Assembly: GCA_041392205.1 (NCBI GenBank)
Contig: JAWKMO010000002.1
Coordinates: 124,001 to 188,000, forward strand
From: Halomarinibacterium sp041392205
Lineage (GTDB): Bacteria > Bacteroidota > Bacteroidia > Flavobacteriales > Flavobacteriaceae
Direction of reading: 5' to 3'
Length of the DNA: 64,000 nt
Positions 27,187 to 35,710 of this stretch are shown piece by piece. The translations under genes and the position numbers were made by a program. Position 1 is the first letter of the stretch. Each line of letters starts with the position of its first letter. Under the pieces are notes generated by a model. The model saw only the letters and a list, made by a program, of their open reading frames with translations. It was not told the origin of the DNA and did no database searches.

Positions 27187-27426
27187 ATGAACAACTTTAA
27201 AACCATTGCAATTTTTACCTATCCTAGTGACTATGCTGTGCTAAAGTTACTTCTGGAGCAAAATGAAGTGCGTCATGTGTTTCAAAACGAAATGGCTATT
27301 AGTGTACTTCCCTTTCATTCTAACGCCTTTGGAGGAATTCGATTAAACGTCCATAAAGAGGATGTTCCTTTAGCGCAAACTATTATAGATCAATTAAATA
27401 ATAATGCAGATCTTACTATTGTTTAA
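27187..27426 (+). CDS. DUF2007 domain protein
   Basis: 79 residues of the small cytoplasmic family DUF2007 (sometimes called putative signal transducing protein). The pattern is an N-terminal FTYPSDYAVLKLLLEQNEV segment, a glycine turn (AFGGIRLNV) and a C-terminal helix. No enzymatic motif. A possible -7-like TATTTTAG lies just before the ATG. It is followed by a 540-base non-coding region before rpiB. Confidence 0.85.
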   Translation: MNNFKTIAIFTYPSDYAVLKLLLEQNEVRHVFQNEMAISVLPFHSNAFGGIRLNVHKEDVPLAQTIIDQLNNNADLTIV

Positions 27427-27944
27427 TTTTTTGTTTTCAACAAGTAAATATTTATTAGTTATTTTTTTAAAATTTAAAAATTAATTTTTGATGTTTATTA
27501 TGGCTTGTTAATATGTGGTATAACTTTTATTAAATCTATTTTGAATATTAGTTATTACCTATTGCAAAAGGTTTATCAACATCTTTTCATTGCTTTAACC
27601 TTTTGTAAATCAAATAAATTAAATACTTAATTGACAATTGTCAATAAGCAGTATAAACAGTTATTTTTTGAAAAGTTTTAGCTTAAAAATTGTAAGTAAC
27701 CAAAGTATTTAACCTCATAAAATTGCAATAAATGAAGGGTTAAAATATTGCAGGATTAAATTAAATTTCCATATTGATATTCTTAGGGTATCCACCAAAT
27801 ATTATTATGGAATTTCTATCAACAAATATGAACATACTTGTTAACTTAAATATCATTGAAAGGTTAAGAAAAGGTAAAGGATTGAAAATTAGTGTTTTTC
27901 ATTTTTTTCATTGCTTTATTCAAGTTTTACGTATTTAGAACTTG
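27427..27944. other. Long AT-rich non-coding region
   Basis: No open frame with coding character on either strand. It is very AT-rich. It contains a perfect 14-base palindrome (TTGACAATTGTCAA, 27631-27644) and a 9-base inverted repeat (27565-27573 with 27597-27605). The latter encloses most of TTATCAACA (27573-27581), one mismatch from the DnaA box TTATCCACA. Weaker DnaA-like words are at 27788-27796 and 27816-27824. This could be a regulatory region, an RNA gene or an origin; I cannot decide between them. Confidence 0.5.
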
Positions 27945-27952
27945 TATCTTTG
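27945..27952 (+). promoter_or_regulatory. -7 element for rpiB
   Basis: TATCTTTG, 18 bases before the ATG chosen for rpiB. Confidence 0.6.
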
Positions 27953-27970
27953 CATAAAAATATATTTTTC

Positions 27971-28402
27971 ATGATAATAGCTATAGGAAACGATCATGCT
28001 GGACCCGATTATAAACAAGCCATAGTAGCTTATTTAAAGCAACAAGGCCATGAGGTTATTAACTACGGTACCGATAGTTTTGAAAGTGTGGATTATCCAG
28101 ATTTTGCCAATCCAGTAGCTAAATCGGTAAATAATAAAGAAGTTGATTACGGAATTTTAATTTGTGGAAGTGCCAATGGGGTAGCCATGACCGCTAATAA
28201 ATACCCCAATGTAAGAGCGGGACTTTGTTGGAGTAACGAAATAGTAACCCTTATTCGCCTTCATAACAATGCAAACATTTTATGTATTCCTGCAAGGTTT
28301 ACAGCAATCCAACAAGCTGTAGCTATGGTAGAAACCTTTTTAAATACGCCCTTTGAAGGGGGTCGGCATCAAAAAAGAGTCGATAAAATAGGGTGTTTCT
28401 AA
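27971..28402 (+). CDS. rpiB: Ribose 5-phosphate isomerase B
   Basis: 143 residues from the ATG at 27971. The frame extends upstream to a TTG at 27911 but that part contains the promoter, and the family begins with the hydrophobic strand MIIAIGNDHAG. Motifs: GNDHAG (about 5-10), YPDFANPVA, and the active-site Cys in ICGSANGVAM (about 62-71). RpiB interconverts ribulose 5-phosphate and ribose 5-phosphate in the non-oxidative pentose phosphate pathway. The next gene, a CDF transporter, starts 10 bases after its stop, so these two and probably the GNAT gene form a plus-strand operon. Confidence 0.95.
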   Translation: MIIAIGNDHAGPDYKQAIVAYLKQQGHEVINYGTDSFESVDYPDFANPVAKSVNNKEVDYGILICGSANGVAMTANKYPNVRAGLCWSNEIVTLIRLHNNANILCIPARFTAIQQAVAMVETFLNTPFEGGRHQKRVDKIGCF

Positions 28403-28412
28403 TTTTCTAAAA

Positions 28413-29324
28413 ATGCCTCACAACCACTCCCACTCCCATCAATTATATGATACCAAAGGGAGAAATTTGTTTATTTCTATTCTTTTAAACATTATTATTA
28501 CTATAGCTCAGGTAGTTGGCGGGATTCTTTCAGGAAGTCTTTCATTATTATCCGATGCACTTCATAATTTTAGTGATGTTCTTTCTTTAATTGTAAGTTA
28601 TATTGCAAATCGGTATTCAAAAAAGAAAGCGTCTTTCGATAAAACTTTTGGCTATAAACGAGCAGAGATTATAGCAGCATTTGTAAACGCATCTTCATTA
28701 ATGATAGTTGCGGTTTATTTAATTTATGAAGCGATAGTTCGTTTTTTTCATCCGCAAGAAATTGAAAGTGGTCTGGTTATTTGGTTAGCATTATTAGGAA
28801 TTGTTGCCAATGGATTTTCAGTATTGCTACTTAAAAAAGTTTCTAAAGAAAATATGAATATGCGATCTGCTTATCTTCATTTATTTACCGATATGGCCGC
28901 TTCTGTGGCTGTATTAGTGGGCGGATTATTAATGAAGTATTTTAATTGGTTTTGGGTAGATAGCATTTTAACGTTATTAATTGCTGCGTATCTTTTAATA
29001 ATGGGGTACGATTTACTGAAAAACTCTTTTAGAGTATTAATGCTTTTTAGTCCAGAGGATGTCGATTTAAAAGAACTGAGAGCAGCTATTTCGGCATTTC
29101 CTGAAATAAAAAACGTGCATCACATGCATATCTGGCAACTCAATGAAAAGGAAAATCATCTGGAAGCACATATCGATTTTTACGAAGACATTACCCTTTC
29201 ACAATTTGATGAAATTTTGAATCGTGTGGAAGAAGTTCTTTATCATGACTTCGGAATTAATCACGTAAACATTCAGCCAGAATATCAAAAGGACGATTCT
29301 AAAGATATTATTGTACAAGATTAA
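28413..29324 (+). CDS. Cation diffusion facilitator family transporter
   Basis: 303 residues. It has a short His-rich N-terminus (HNHSHSHQ), six membrane helices and a cytoplasmic C-terminal domain (about 205-300). The transport-site pattern is visible: LLSDALHNFSD in helix 2 and HLFTDMAAS in helix 5 (HxxxD). CDF proteins export divalent metals by proton exchange; the His-rich tail and HxxxD/DxxxD sites favour zinc (CzcD/ZitB-like), but selectivity is an inference. It is the middle gene of rpiB-CDF-GNAT. Confidence 0.92.
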   Translation: MPHNHSHSHQLYDTKGRNLFISILLNIIITIAQVVGGILSGSLSLLSDALHNFSDVLSLIVSYIANRYSKKKASFDKTFGYKRAEIIAAFVNASSLMIVAVYLIYEAIVRFFHPQEIESGLVIWLALLGIVANGFSVLLLKKVSKENMNMRSAYLHLFTDMAASVAVLVGGLLMKYFNWFWVDSILTLLIAAYLLIMGYDLLKNSFRVLMLFSPEDVDLKELRAAISAFPEIKNVHHMHIWQLNEKENHLEAHIDFYEDITLSQFDEILNRVEEVLYHDFGINHVNIQPEYQKDDSKDIIVQD

Positions 29325-29326
29325 GT

Positions 29327-29770
29327 ATGGAAATTAGAATTAAAACATTTCAAGAATTAACTTCGGAAGAACTATACTCTTTACTACAACTTCGCTCGGA
29401 AGTTTTTGTAGTGGAACAAAATTGCGTGTACCAAGATATTGATGGAAAAGATCCTAATGCCCTACACATCATGGGTATAAAAAAGGCTAAAATTGTAGCG
29501 TATACTCGTTGTTTTGCTCCAGGGATTTATTTTAACGAAGCCGCCATTGGCAGAGTTTTGGTGTCTATGGAACAAAGAAAATTTGGTTTGGGTCATGAAA
29601 TCATGAAAGCTTCTATCAAAGCCATTAAAGATTATTATAACACAACCTTAATTAAACTTTCAGCGCAAACCTACCTCGTTTCTTTTTATGAATCTCATGG
29701 GTTTCAAAAAGTAGGGTCTGAATACTTAGAGGATGGAATTCCTCACATTTTAATGAGTAAAGAAAATTAA
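29327..29770 (+). CDS. ElaA-like GNAT N-acetyltransferase
   Basis: 147 residues of the GNAT fold. The N-terminal half (LYSLLQLRSEVFVVEQNCVY followed by DGKD) matches ElaA, and the acetyl-CoA loop is seen in IGRVLVSMEQRKFGLGHEIM (about 85-104). The start follows the CDF stop by 2 bases. Its stop overlaps by 4 bases the stop of the convergent hypothetical gene. Acceptor molecule unknown. Confidence 0.88.
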   Translation: MEIRIKTFQELTSEELYSLLQLRSEVFVVEQNCVYQDIDGKDPNALHIMGIKKAKIVAYTRCFAPGIYFNEAAIGRVLVSMEQRKFGLGHEIMKASIKAIKDYYNTTLIKLSAQTYLVSFYESHGFQKVGSEYLEDGIPHILMSKEN

Positions 29771-30147
29771 ATTTTGATTGGGTTTTTATCAAGATTTAAA
29801 TCACGCAACATATCCTGTGTAAACTTATAATGTCCACGACGCGTTACAATTTTAAATCGATGATTTTTCATTCGGGTGAGTACGTCCAGAAAACGCCACT
29901 TCGATTTTAATAAATTGGGTTCAGCACTTTTAAGGCTTACTTCAAAATAATGTTTTATGCCTTCACGCTCTGCAACAAGGTCTGGAACAATGCAAACATC
30001 ACTCCCTACTTTGTTGTACGATTTGGGAGTATCATATCCTACAACATCTGCTTGAATGTTTTCGAATCCTCTTTTTTTGAGGTATTGAACCGTGTCCAAT
30101 AGTATCTTTTCGTTTTCTTTTTTATCTATTTGTACCATATAGCACAT
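29767..30147 (-). CDS. Conserved hypothetical protein
   Basis: 126 residues; I do not recognise the family. It is soluble and basic, with no signal peptide or membrane segment. The central part reads VPDLVAEREG followed by YFEVSLK, which is reminiscent of, but not identical to, a PD-(D/E)xK nuclease core (the spacing to Lys is EVSLK rather than ExK). A start at the internal Met4 (30138) is possible. It overlaps the ElaA-like gene by 4 bases at the 3' ends. The clean open frame and isolated position make it a probable real gene. Confidence 0.65.
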   Translation of the reverse strand: MCYMVQIDKKENEKILLDTVQYLKKRGFENIQADVVGYDTPKSYNKVGSDVCIVPDLVAEREGIKHYFEVSLKSAEPNLLKSKWRFLDVLTRMKNHRFKIVTRRGHYKFTQDMLRDLNLDKNPIKI

Positions 30148-30207
30148 GATACAAAAAAAGATACTAAAAAGCTATTAAAAAGATGTTAAGTTTTAAAAAT
30201 AAAAGGC

Positions 30208-31029
30208 TTAAGAGTTTTTGCTTTTTACCGATTTATTAAAAGGAATTCCTAGCTGAACAGGGAAACTCTCGTCATCTGTATGGTCCGCAATATCAACCCC
30301 ATATACAATTTTATGAGTATCACCATAAACAAATGTTCCGAAGATTCTATCCCAAAGAGAAAACATGTTTCCGTAGTTACTATCTGTCCAAGGAAGTTGG
30401 AAATGATGATGAAACTTGTGCATATTAGGTGTTACAACAATATAACTTAAGCTTTTATCCAGCCATTGCGGCAGGTTTATATTAGCATGAGTCCAGTACG
30501 TGAATAACACACTTAGAATACGATAGAAAAAATAAAAAGAAACAGGCATTCCCATAATAATAACCGCAAATAGTGCAAAGAGCTCTCTTATAATAAAATC
30601 TAAAGGATGATGCCTTGTCCCTGTGGTTACGTCTACATTTTTATCGGTATGATGTACTAAATGTAACCGCCACATCCATTTTACTTTATGAAGAAAATAA
30701 TGGACTCCGTACTGTGCAATTAGGTCTAAAACCAATATAGAAACTATCAACTTAAACCAGATAGGAGCTTCAAAAAGAGACAATACTCCAAAATTTGAAT
30801 TTTGTAACCAGACAAAAACACCAGCGGTAGATAAACCAAAGAGCACATTTATAAGCATGACAAAACCTAACAAACCAAAGTTAACAAGTGCATGATTCCA
30901 TTTTTTATAGGTTAAATGAAACTTTTTGTAATAACCTTCTAAAATCCAAAAAAGTGAAATGCAAAAAATTATCCACCCAAATTTTTGCCACACAGGCATG
31001 GTTTCAAAAAAAGAGAGAAACGCATCCAT
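30208..31029 (-). CDS. Sterol desaturase/fatty acid hydroxylase family protein
   Basis: 273 residues with several membrane helices and the His clusters of the integral-membrane di-iron family: HYFLHKV (HxxxH), LHLVHHTD (HxxHH) and HKFHHHFQLPWTD. Such enzymes hydroxylate or desaturate lipid or carotenoid substrates using oxygen. The substrate is unknown. The start overlaps the stop of the S41 protease gene by one base (TAATG), making it the last gene of the rnpA-DUF4349-S41 chain. Confidence 0.9.
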   Translation of the reverse strand: MDAFLSFFETMPVWQKFGWIIFCISLFWILEGYYKKFHLTYKKWNHALVNFGLLGFVMLINVLFGLSTAGVFVWLQNSNFGVLSLFEAPIWFKLIVSILVLDLIAQYGVHYFLHKVKWMWRLHLVHHTDKNVDVTTGTRHHPLDFIIRELFALFAVIIMGMPVSFYFFYRILSVLFTYWTHANINLPQWLDKSLSYIVVTPNMHKFHHHFQLPWTDSNYGNMFSLWDRIFGTFVYGDTHKIVYGVDIADHTDDESFPVQLGIPFNKSVKSKNS

Positions 31030-32651
31030 TATTTAAGAATTTTGTGGTATCTATTTGTATCATTTAATACCGAAATGGCTTCCAAAATTTCGGGATTATG
31101 TTGTATATGATAGTCGTATAGTCCTTCGGCATAGAAATAGCGTTTTAAAATTTCATCGGTTAGCAAGGATTTAATTTCTACTTTTTTTGCCATTAAGTCT
31201 TTTTCTTTTGCTGATTGAATGGTGCTGATTAATGCATTAAAACTAGTTTCTATTTCTTCTTTTAAGCCATCATCTTCGGCGCGTCGAAGTGCTTCAGCAA
31301 ATTTCTTTTCGGTTTCGGTTTCGTAATGAAACTGCTGTTTTTTTAAGTATTGTAGAAAATTCTGAAAATCGGTTTCTGAAATTTCAAAGCCCGCCCAATC
31401 TGTCATAGGATGGCTGTAATAATATACGGTTGCATAATCAAAAATGGCATTATCTTTCAATAGTGCGGTGGTAATAGGGCTAAATTTTGAAGACTCTAAC
31501 TCAATATCGGGTAAAATTCCGCCTCCGTCATACACAGTTCTACCGCCTTTTGTTTTATAAGCGTTATAGTTTTTGGGATCAAGCCTAATTGGGTCTCCGT
31601 TTTCGTCTCGATTCCAATAATCTAATGCCTGAATACATCTTCCGCTAGGTGTATAATATCTAGAAATGGTAACTTTAAGCTGTGTGCCGTAGGTTAATTT
31701 TTTTGGGCGTTGCACCAATCCTTTTCCGAAGCTTCTTGCGCCAATAATAACAGCTCTGTCTAAATCTTGTAGGCCCCCCGACACAATTTCACTTGCCGAA
31801 GCGCTACGACCATTAACAAGAACAACCAATGGAATTTCGGTATCTACAGGCTCTTGTGTGGTTTTATAGGTTTTATTGTATTTTTCAATCACCGATTTTG
31901 TAGTAGTAATGACCTCTCCTTTAGGTACAAATAGGTTTACAATATTAATCGCCTCATTTAAAAGCCCACCAGGATTTCCTCGTAAATCTAGAATAATCTT
32001 AGTGGCTCCTTGTTGTTTTAAATCTTCCAAGGCAGCTTTTGTTTCGGTAGTCGTTTTTTGGTTAAATGCACGAAGTACAATATACCCTACATCATTATTC
32101 ACTAATTTATAATAAGGAACAGCTTTTACTTCTACTTTTTCACGTTTTAACAATGTGGTTTGTGTTTTTCCTTGCCTCGTAAATGTGAGTTCTACTTCTG
32201 TCCCTGCCACTCCTTTTAGTAATTCGCCGGCGTCATCTTCAAAATCGGCAACCGTAATCGTTCCAATTTTTACAATTTCATCCCCTGCTTTTAAACCCGC
32301 TTTGTCTGCAGGGTATCCTTTAAAAGGTTCGGTAATAATAATTTTTTCTTTTAAAGTTTGAACAGTCGCACCAATACCTGTATAGGTTCCCGAATTTTTT
32401 ATACGAGCATCCTCTACCTCCTGCTCGTTCCAATACACCGTATAAGGGTCGAGATCTGCCAGCATACCATTAATGGCTTTATCCATTAAAGTGGCGGGGG
32501 TGGTTTCATCTACATAGTTCATATTCAACTCCTTAAAGAGCGTGGTAAATATTTCAATTTGTTTGGCAATTTCAAAAAAATCGTTTTTAAAACTGGCGGA
32601 GGTTATAAGGATTCCTATGGCGAGGATAGGAAGGATAATTTTCTTTTTCAT
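31029..32651 (-). CDS. S41 family C-terminal processing peptidase
   Basis: 540 residues. A signal-anchor segment at the N-terminus is followed by a PDZ domain (GIGATVQTLKEKIIITEPF to AGDEIVKIG, about 95-170). Then comes the S41 tail-specific protease domain with the catalytic pattern LVNGRSASASEIVSGGLQD (Ser) and GKGLVQ (Lys). A C-terminal helical extension ends the protein. It acts on periplasmic or membrane-bound proteins with a C-terminal degradation tag. The start and stop overlap the DUF4349 and hydroxylase genes by 4 and 1 bases, indicating translational coupling. Confidence 0.94.
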   Translation of the reverse strand: MKKKIILPILAIGILITSASFKNDFFEIAKQIEIFTTLFKELNMNYVDETTPATLMDKAINGMLADLDPYTVYWNEQEVEDARIKNSGTYTGIGATVQTLKEKIIITEPFKGYPADKAGLKAGDEIVKIGTITVADFEDDAGELLKGVAGTEVELTFTRQGKTQTTLLKREKVEVKAVPYYKLVNNDVGYIVLRAFNQKTTTETKAALEDLKQQGATKIILDLRGNPGGLLNEAINIVNLFVPKGEVITTTKSVIEKYNKTYKTTQEPVDTEIPLVVLVNGRSASASEIVSGGLQDLDRAVIIGARSFGKGLVQRPKKLTYGTQLKVTISRYYTPSGRCIQALDYWNRDENGDPIRLDPKNYNAYKTKGGRTVYDGGGILPDIELESSKFSPITTALLKDNAIFDYATVYYYSHPMTDWAGFEISETDFQNFLQYLKKQQFHYETETEKKFAEALRRAEDDGLKEEIETSFNALISTIQSAKEKDLMAKKVEIKSLLTDEILKRYFYAEGLYDYHIQHNPEILEAISVLNDTNRYHKILK

Positions 32652-33493
32652 AATGAATTATTTTCTGAAGCTTTTTTCTTGTTTCGCTTCAAATACCTAC
32701 GAAGTAACAAGATAACAATTAGCGCTATTACAAACAAAGGCCATAAATATAACAAGCCAAGAAAAAATACAGAGATTCCGTCCCAACCCCCTTTAAGGGC
32801 GTTTACAATTTTTTGGCCGTAAGATAAGGTTACGCCTGTTTCGGCGGTTTGTTTGTAAAACTCTATATTTAAGGTACTTAGCGAGACTTTGTTTTGAAGG
32901 TAGTTTAACCTACCTTGTTTTGCTTCAATTTCTTCCCGAATGTTAGAAAGTTCGCGTTCAATTTCGAGCATTTCTTTTACATTTTTGGCTTGTTTCAGTA
33001 ATTCTAAATAGCGTACTTCCAACTCTCGCTTTGCTTTTAAACGCGCTTCAAGGTCTACAAATTCTTCCGAAACATCTTGACGCGAAATATCTTTTTGATC
33101 GAAATAGGGAACGCCTTTCGAAATAGCATCTATAAAGGGCTGAAAGCTTTCCGTAGGAACTCTTATCACCATATTTCGATACAACTGATTGTAATTTTTA
33201 CCCGCATTATCACTTTGAATGAAGCCCTTGTATTGCTGTGTTAAAGCGACAATATTTTTATGGGTTTCCTCTGGGTTGGAAGCCTCAAAGCGAAGATTAG
33301 CTGTTTTAATGATTTTTTGCTCGATTATTTCTTCAGAAGATTCATCTACTATTAATTTTTGAGAAACAGGAGATTCTTCAATATATTCATAATCAGCAGC
33401 TACAGGATTAGGTTCTTCGAGGGCATAATCACTATTTCCACCCCCACCGCAGGCTAAGGCAAGACCAAAAAGAAAAAGACTAAAGAGTTTCAT
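32648..33493 (-). CDS. DUF4349 domain lipoprotein
   Basis: 281 residues. A lipobox (LALACGGGG) gives a likely lipoprotein. A beta-rich domain is followed by a coiled coil (residues about 140-215) and a C-terminal membrane helix (about 240-262, LLYLWPLFVIALIVILL) with a Lys/Arg-rich end. This is the DUF4349 pattern. If both anchors are used, the protein would have an outer-leaflet lipid anchor and a membrane helix; more likely the lipobox or the helix dominates. Function unknown. It overlaps rnpA by 4 bases (ATGA) and the S41 gene by 4 bases. Confidence 0.85.
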   Translation of the reverse strand: MKLFSLFLFGLALACGGGGNSDYALEEPNPVAADYEYIEESPVSQKLIVDESSEEIIEQKIIKTANLRFEASNPEETHKNIVALTQQYKGFIQSDNAGKNYNQLYRNMVIRVPTESFQPFIDAISKGVPYFDQKDISRQDVSEEFVDLEARLKAKRELEVRYLELLKQAKNVKEMLEIERELSNIREEIEAKQGRLNYLQNKVSLSTLNIEFYKQTAETGVTLSYGQKIVNALKGGWDGISVFFLGLLYLWPLFVIALIVILLLRRYLKRNKKKASENNSL

Positions 33494-33846
33494 AATGTTA
33501 GTTGTTTTAGTAAGTGTTGAATAGAGTTATCTAACCTATTGTAAGTTGGTTTTTCTTTACCAATGTACATAAATAGTATCGCAAATTTCTTACCGTTATT
33601 GTTTGTTAACAGATGTTTATTAAGTCTAAACACTTCTCGCATTTGTCTTTTTATGCGATTTCGTGAAACGGCGAGTTTAAAACTTCGCTTGGGAACGGCA
33701 AAGGCCGCCTGATTTTTTTCTAAAGTATCCACTTCCAAATAGACAAGTTTCACAGGAAAATTTTTAACCGATTTACCTTCGGCAAATAGTTGGTCAATTA
33801 ACTTTCTGCTTTTTAGTTTTTCTTCTTTTGGAAATTGAAAGCCCAT
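33490..33846 (-). CDS. rnpA: Ribonuclease P protein component
   Basis: 118 residues, small and basic, with the RNR signature of RNase P proteins (AVSRNRIKRQMREVFR, about 60-75). It binds the catalytic RNA and helps cleave the 5' leaders of pre-tRNAs. In most bacteria rnpA follows rpmH near the origin; here no rpmH is adjacent and instead rnpA leads an operon with DUF4349, S41 and hydroxylase genes through ATGA-type overlaps. A -7-like element (TATCTTTA) lies only 4 bases upstream of the ATG, implying a leaderless transcript. Confidence 0.94.
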   Translation of the reverse strand: MGFQFPKEEKLKSRKLIDQLFAEGKSVKNFPVKLVYLEVDTLEKNQAAFAVPKRSFKLAVSRNRIKRQMREVFRLNKHLLTNNNGKKFAILFMYIGKEKPTYNRLDNSIQHLLKQLTL

Positions 33847-33850
33847 AGCG

Positions 33851-33858
33851 TAAAGATA
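33851..33858 (-). promoter_or_regulatory. -7-like element for rnpA overlapping a terminator
   Basis: TATCTTTA on the minus strand (one mismatch to TAnnTTTG), 4 bases before the rnpA ATG. It sits in the T-tract after the hairpin at 33867-33890. Confidence 0.5.
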
Positions 33859-33890
33859 AAAAAAGACCTTTCAAAATGATTTCTGAAAGG
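33859..33890 (-). terminator. Terminator of the MBL-S8-M1 operon
   Basis: On the minus strand a stem CCTTTCA/TGAAAGG (33867-33873 and 33884-33890, 10-base loop) is followed by a run of T. It lies between the M1 stop and the rnpA start. Confidence 0.65.
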
Positions 33891-33919
33891 CCTTCATTTT
33901 TAATGGTATTAAAGAAAAC

Positions 33920-35710
33920 CTATTGTTCTCCAAATAGATTATTTTCAAGATTAATATCTGCCATCAATAAAGAAGCATCAATCATTAGGTTTTTCACTTT
34001 TTTTCCATTGGAAATTTCAAAAGAATAGGTTGGATAGGCCCAAGCCCAATCTTTTAAAATCGTTCTTTTAAATGCTGGAAACGGGTTTTCTTTTTCACCA
34101 CGCATCATTTGCAAAGGAATATAAAACGACTCCTGGGAGCCATCTTCGTAAGTCACATACAAATCAATAGGCATAGGCATTAATCCTATACGCTCTAAGG
34201 TAATTGTAGTTTTATTTGTTTCTTCCGTAACCTCTTTTATAGCGTAGTCTATGGTATTGGTAGTTTGTGCAAAATCTTGCAGGTACCAATCTAGTTCAAA
34301 CCCAGAAACTTTTTCTGCTATTCGAATAAAATCATTAGGCGTTGGATGTTTAAAAGCCCATTCTTTAAAATATCTCTTAATGGTTTTTTCCAAGTTTTCT
34401 TGTCCCATTACATATCCCAATTGGGCCATAAAAACAGCCCCTTTACTGTATGCTGAAATTCCATAACTACGGTTGGAAGCATAGCGATCGGCATGGGTAG
34501 AGAGCGGTTGTTCTTTTCCGCTGGTTGCTAAAAACCGATAGCCTCTGTAGCTTCCTGCCACTGGATTTGGGTTGTTTTCTTTCATGACTTCATTCTCTGC
34601 CAATGCTGAAATGTAAGACGTAAACCCTTCATCCATCCACTCGTGCAAACTCTCGTTGGTGGCTAACAAAAACTGAAACCATGAATGCGCCATTTCATGT
34701 GCCGTTACCCCTACTAAACTTTCAAACTTTCGATTTCCTGTTATTAGGGTACACATGGCATACTCCATACCTCCATCTCCTCCTTGAATTACAGAATATT
34801 GTTTGTAAGGATAGGTTCCTATGTGTTCATTGAAAAAGGCCATTAATTCGGCCGTTTTTGGCTGAAGGTTTTTCCAGTTTTCCAGAATATCGGGGTTATT
34901 TTTATAATAAAAATGAAGCACAACGCCATTAGGGCCCGGATAGGTATCGTGCCTATAATTTGGGTCTGCAGCCCAAGTAAAATCGTGAACATTGGGCGCC
35001 AAAAAATGCCAGGTTTTCTTTTTCTTTTTAACAGAAGGCTCCCCTTGAAGGTAACCGGTTCCGCCCACAACATATTTTTCGTCGATGGTAAGAGACACAT
35101 CAAAATCGCCCCAAACACCGTGAAACTCTCTTCCAATGTATGGATCTGCATGCCAACCTTGAAAATCGTATTCGGCTAATTTAGGATACCATTGTGTCAT
35201 AGATAGTGCCACACCTTCTTCATTATTTCTTCCACTTCTTCTAATTTGCAAAGGAACCTGAGCATCCCATTCCATATAAAAAGTGGTACTTTTTCCGGGT
35301 AAAATAGGAGTATTTAAAGTAACCTCTAAAATAGTTCCTACTACTTCATAAGAAAGTGCCTCTCCCTCTTGTGTTAATTTATAAGGTTTTATAAAACCTA
35401 TTTCTGAAGGAGCTAATTTTGAAATTCTATCAGCCACCCTAGGATCGGGGTCCGAAATAGTTTGCGAACGTACATCCATTTCACTTCCTGGTTGAAAGGC
35501 ATTAAAATGTAAATGATAAAAAACCTTCGACAACGTATCCGGAGAGTTATTGGTGTAGATTAATTCCTGAGTTCCTTTGTATTGCCATTGGGTTACATCC
35601 ATGTCAATGGACATTTTATAAGCTACTTTTTGTTGCCAGTAAGCGGTATTGTTTTGTGCAGTAACTGAAATAACTAACAGCAGTGCCCAAAGGGTTTTTA
35701 ATAATTTCAT
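33920..35710 (-). CDS. M1 family metallopeptidase
   Basis: 596 residues: signal peptide (about 1-18), a beta-sandwich N-terminal domain, then the gluzincin catalytic domain with HEMAHSWF and, 18 residues on, the third zinc ligand in HEWMDEGF (the HExxH-x18-E pattern). The upstream GGMEYAMCT motif corresponds to the exopeptidase GxMEN-type signature, here slightly altered. It is an exported peptidase, probably periplasmic. Its start overlaps the stop of the S8 gene by 1 base, and a terminator follows. It probably acts with the S8 and MBL proteins encoded upstream, though no shared substrate is visible. Confidence 0.92.
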   Translation of the reverse strand: MKLLKTLWALLLVISVTAQNNTAYWQQKVAYKMSIDMDVTQWQYKGTQELIYTNNSPDTLSKVFYHLHFNAFQPGSEMDVRSQTISDPDPRVADRISKLAPSEIGFIKPYKLTQEGEALSYEVVGTILEVTLNTPILPGKSTTFYMEWDAQVPLQIRRSGRNNEEGVALSMTQWYPKLAEYDFQGWHADPYIGREFHGVWGDFDVSLTIDEKYVVGGTGYLQGEPSVKKKKKTWHFLAPNVHDFTWAADPNYRHDTYPGPNGVVLHFYYKNNPDILENWKNLQPKTAELMAFFNEHIGTYPYKQYSVIQGGDGGMEYAMCTLITGNRKFESLVGVTAHEMAHSWFQFLLATNESLHEWMDEGFTSYISALAENEVMKENNPNPVAGSYRGYRFLATSGKEQPLSTHADRYASNRSYGISAYSKGAVFMAQLGYVMGQENLEKTIKRYFKEWAFKHPTPNDFIRIAEKVSGFELDWYLQDFAQTTNTIDYAIKEVTEETNKTTITLERIGLMPMPIDLYVTYEDGSQESFYIPLQMMRGEKENPFPAFKRTILKDWAWAYPTYSFEISNGKKVKNLMIDASLLMADINLENNLFGEQ

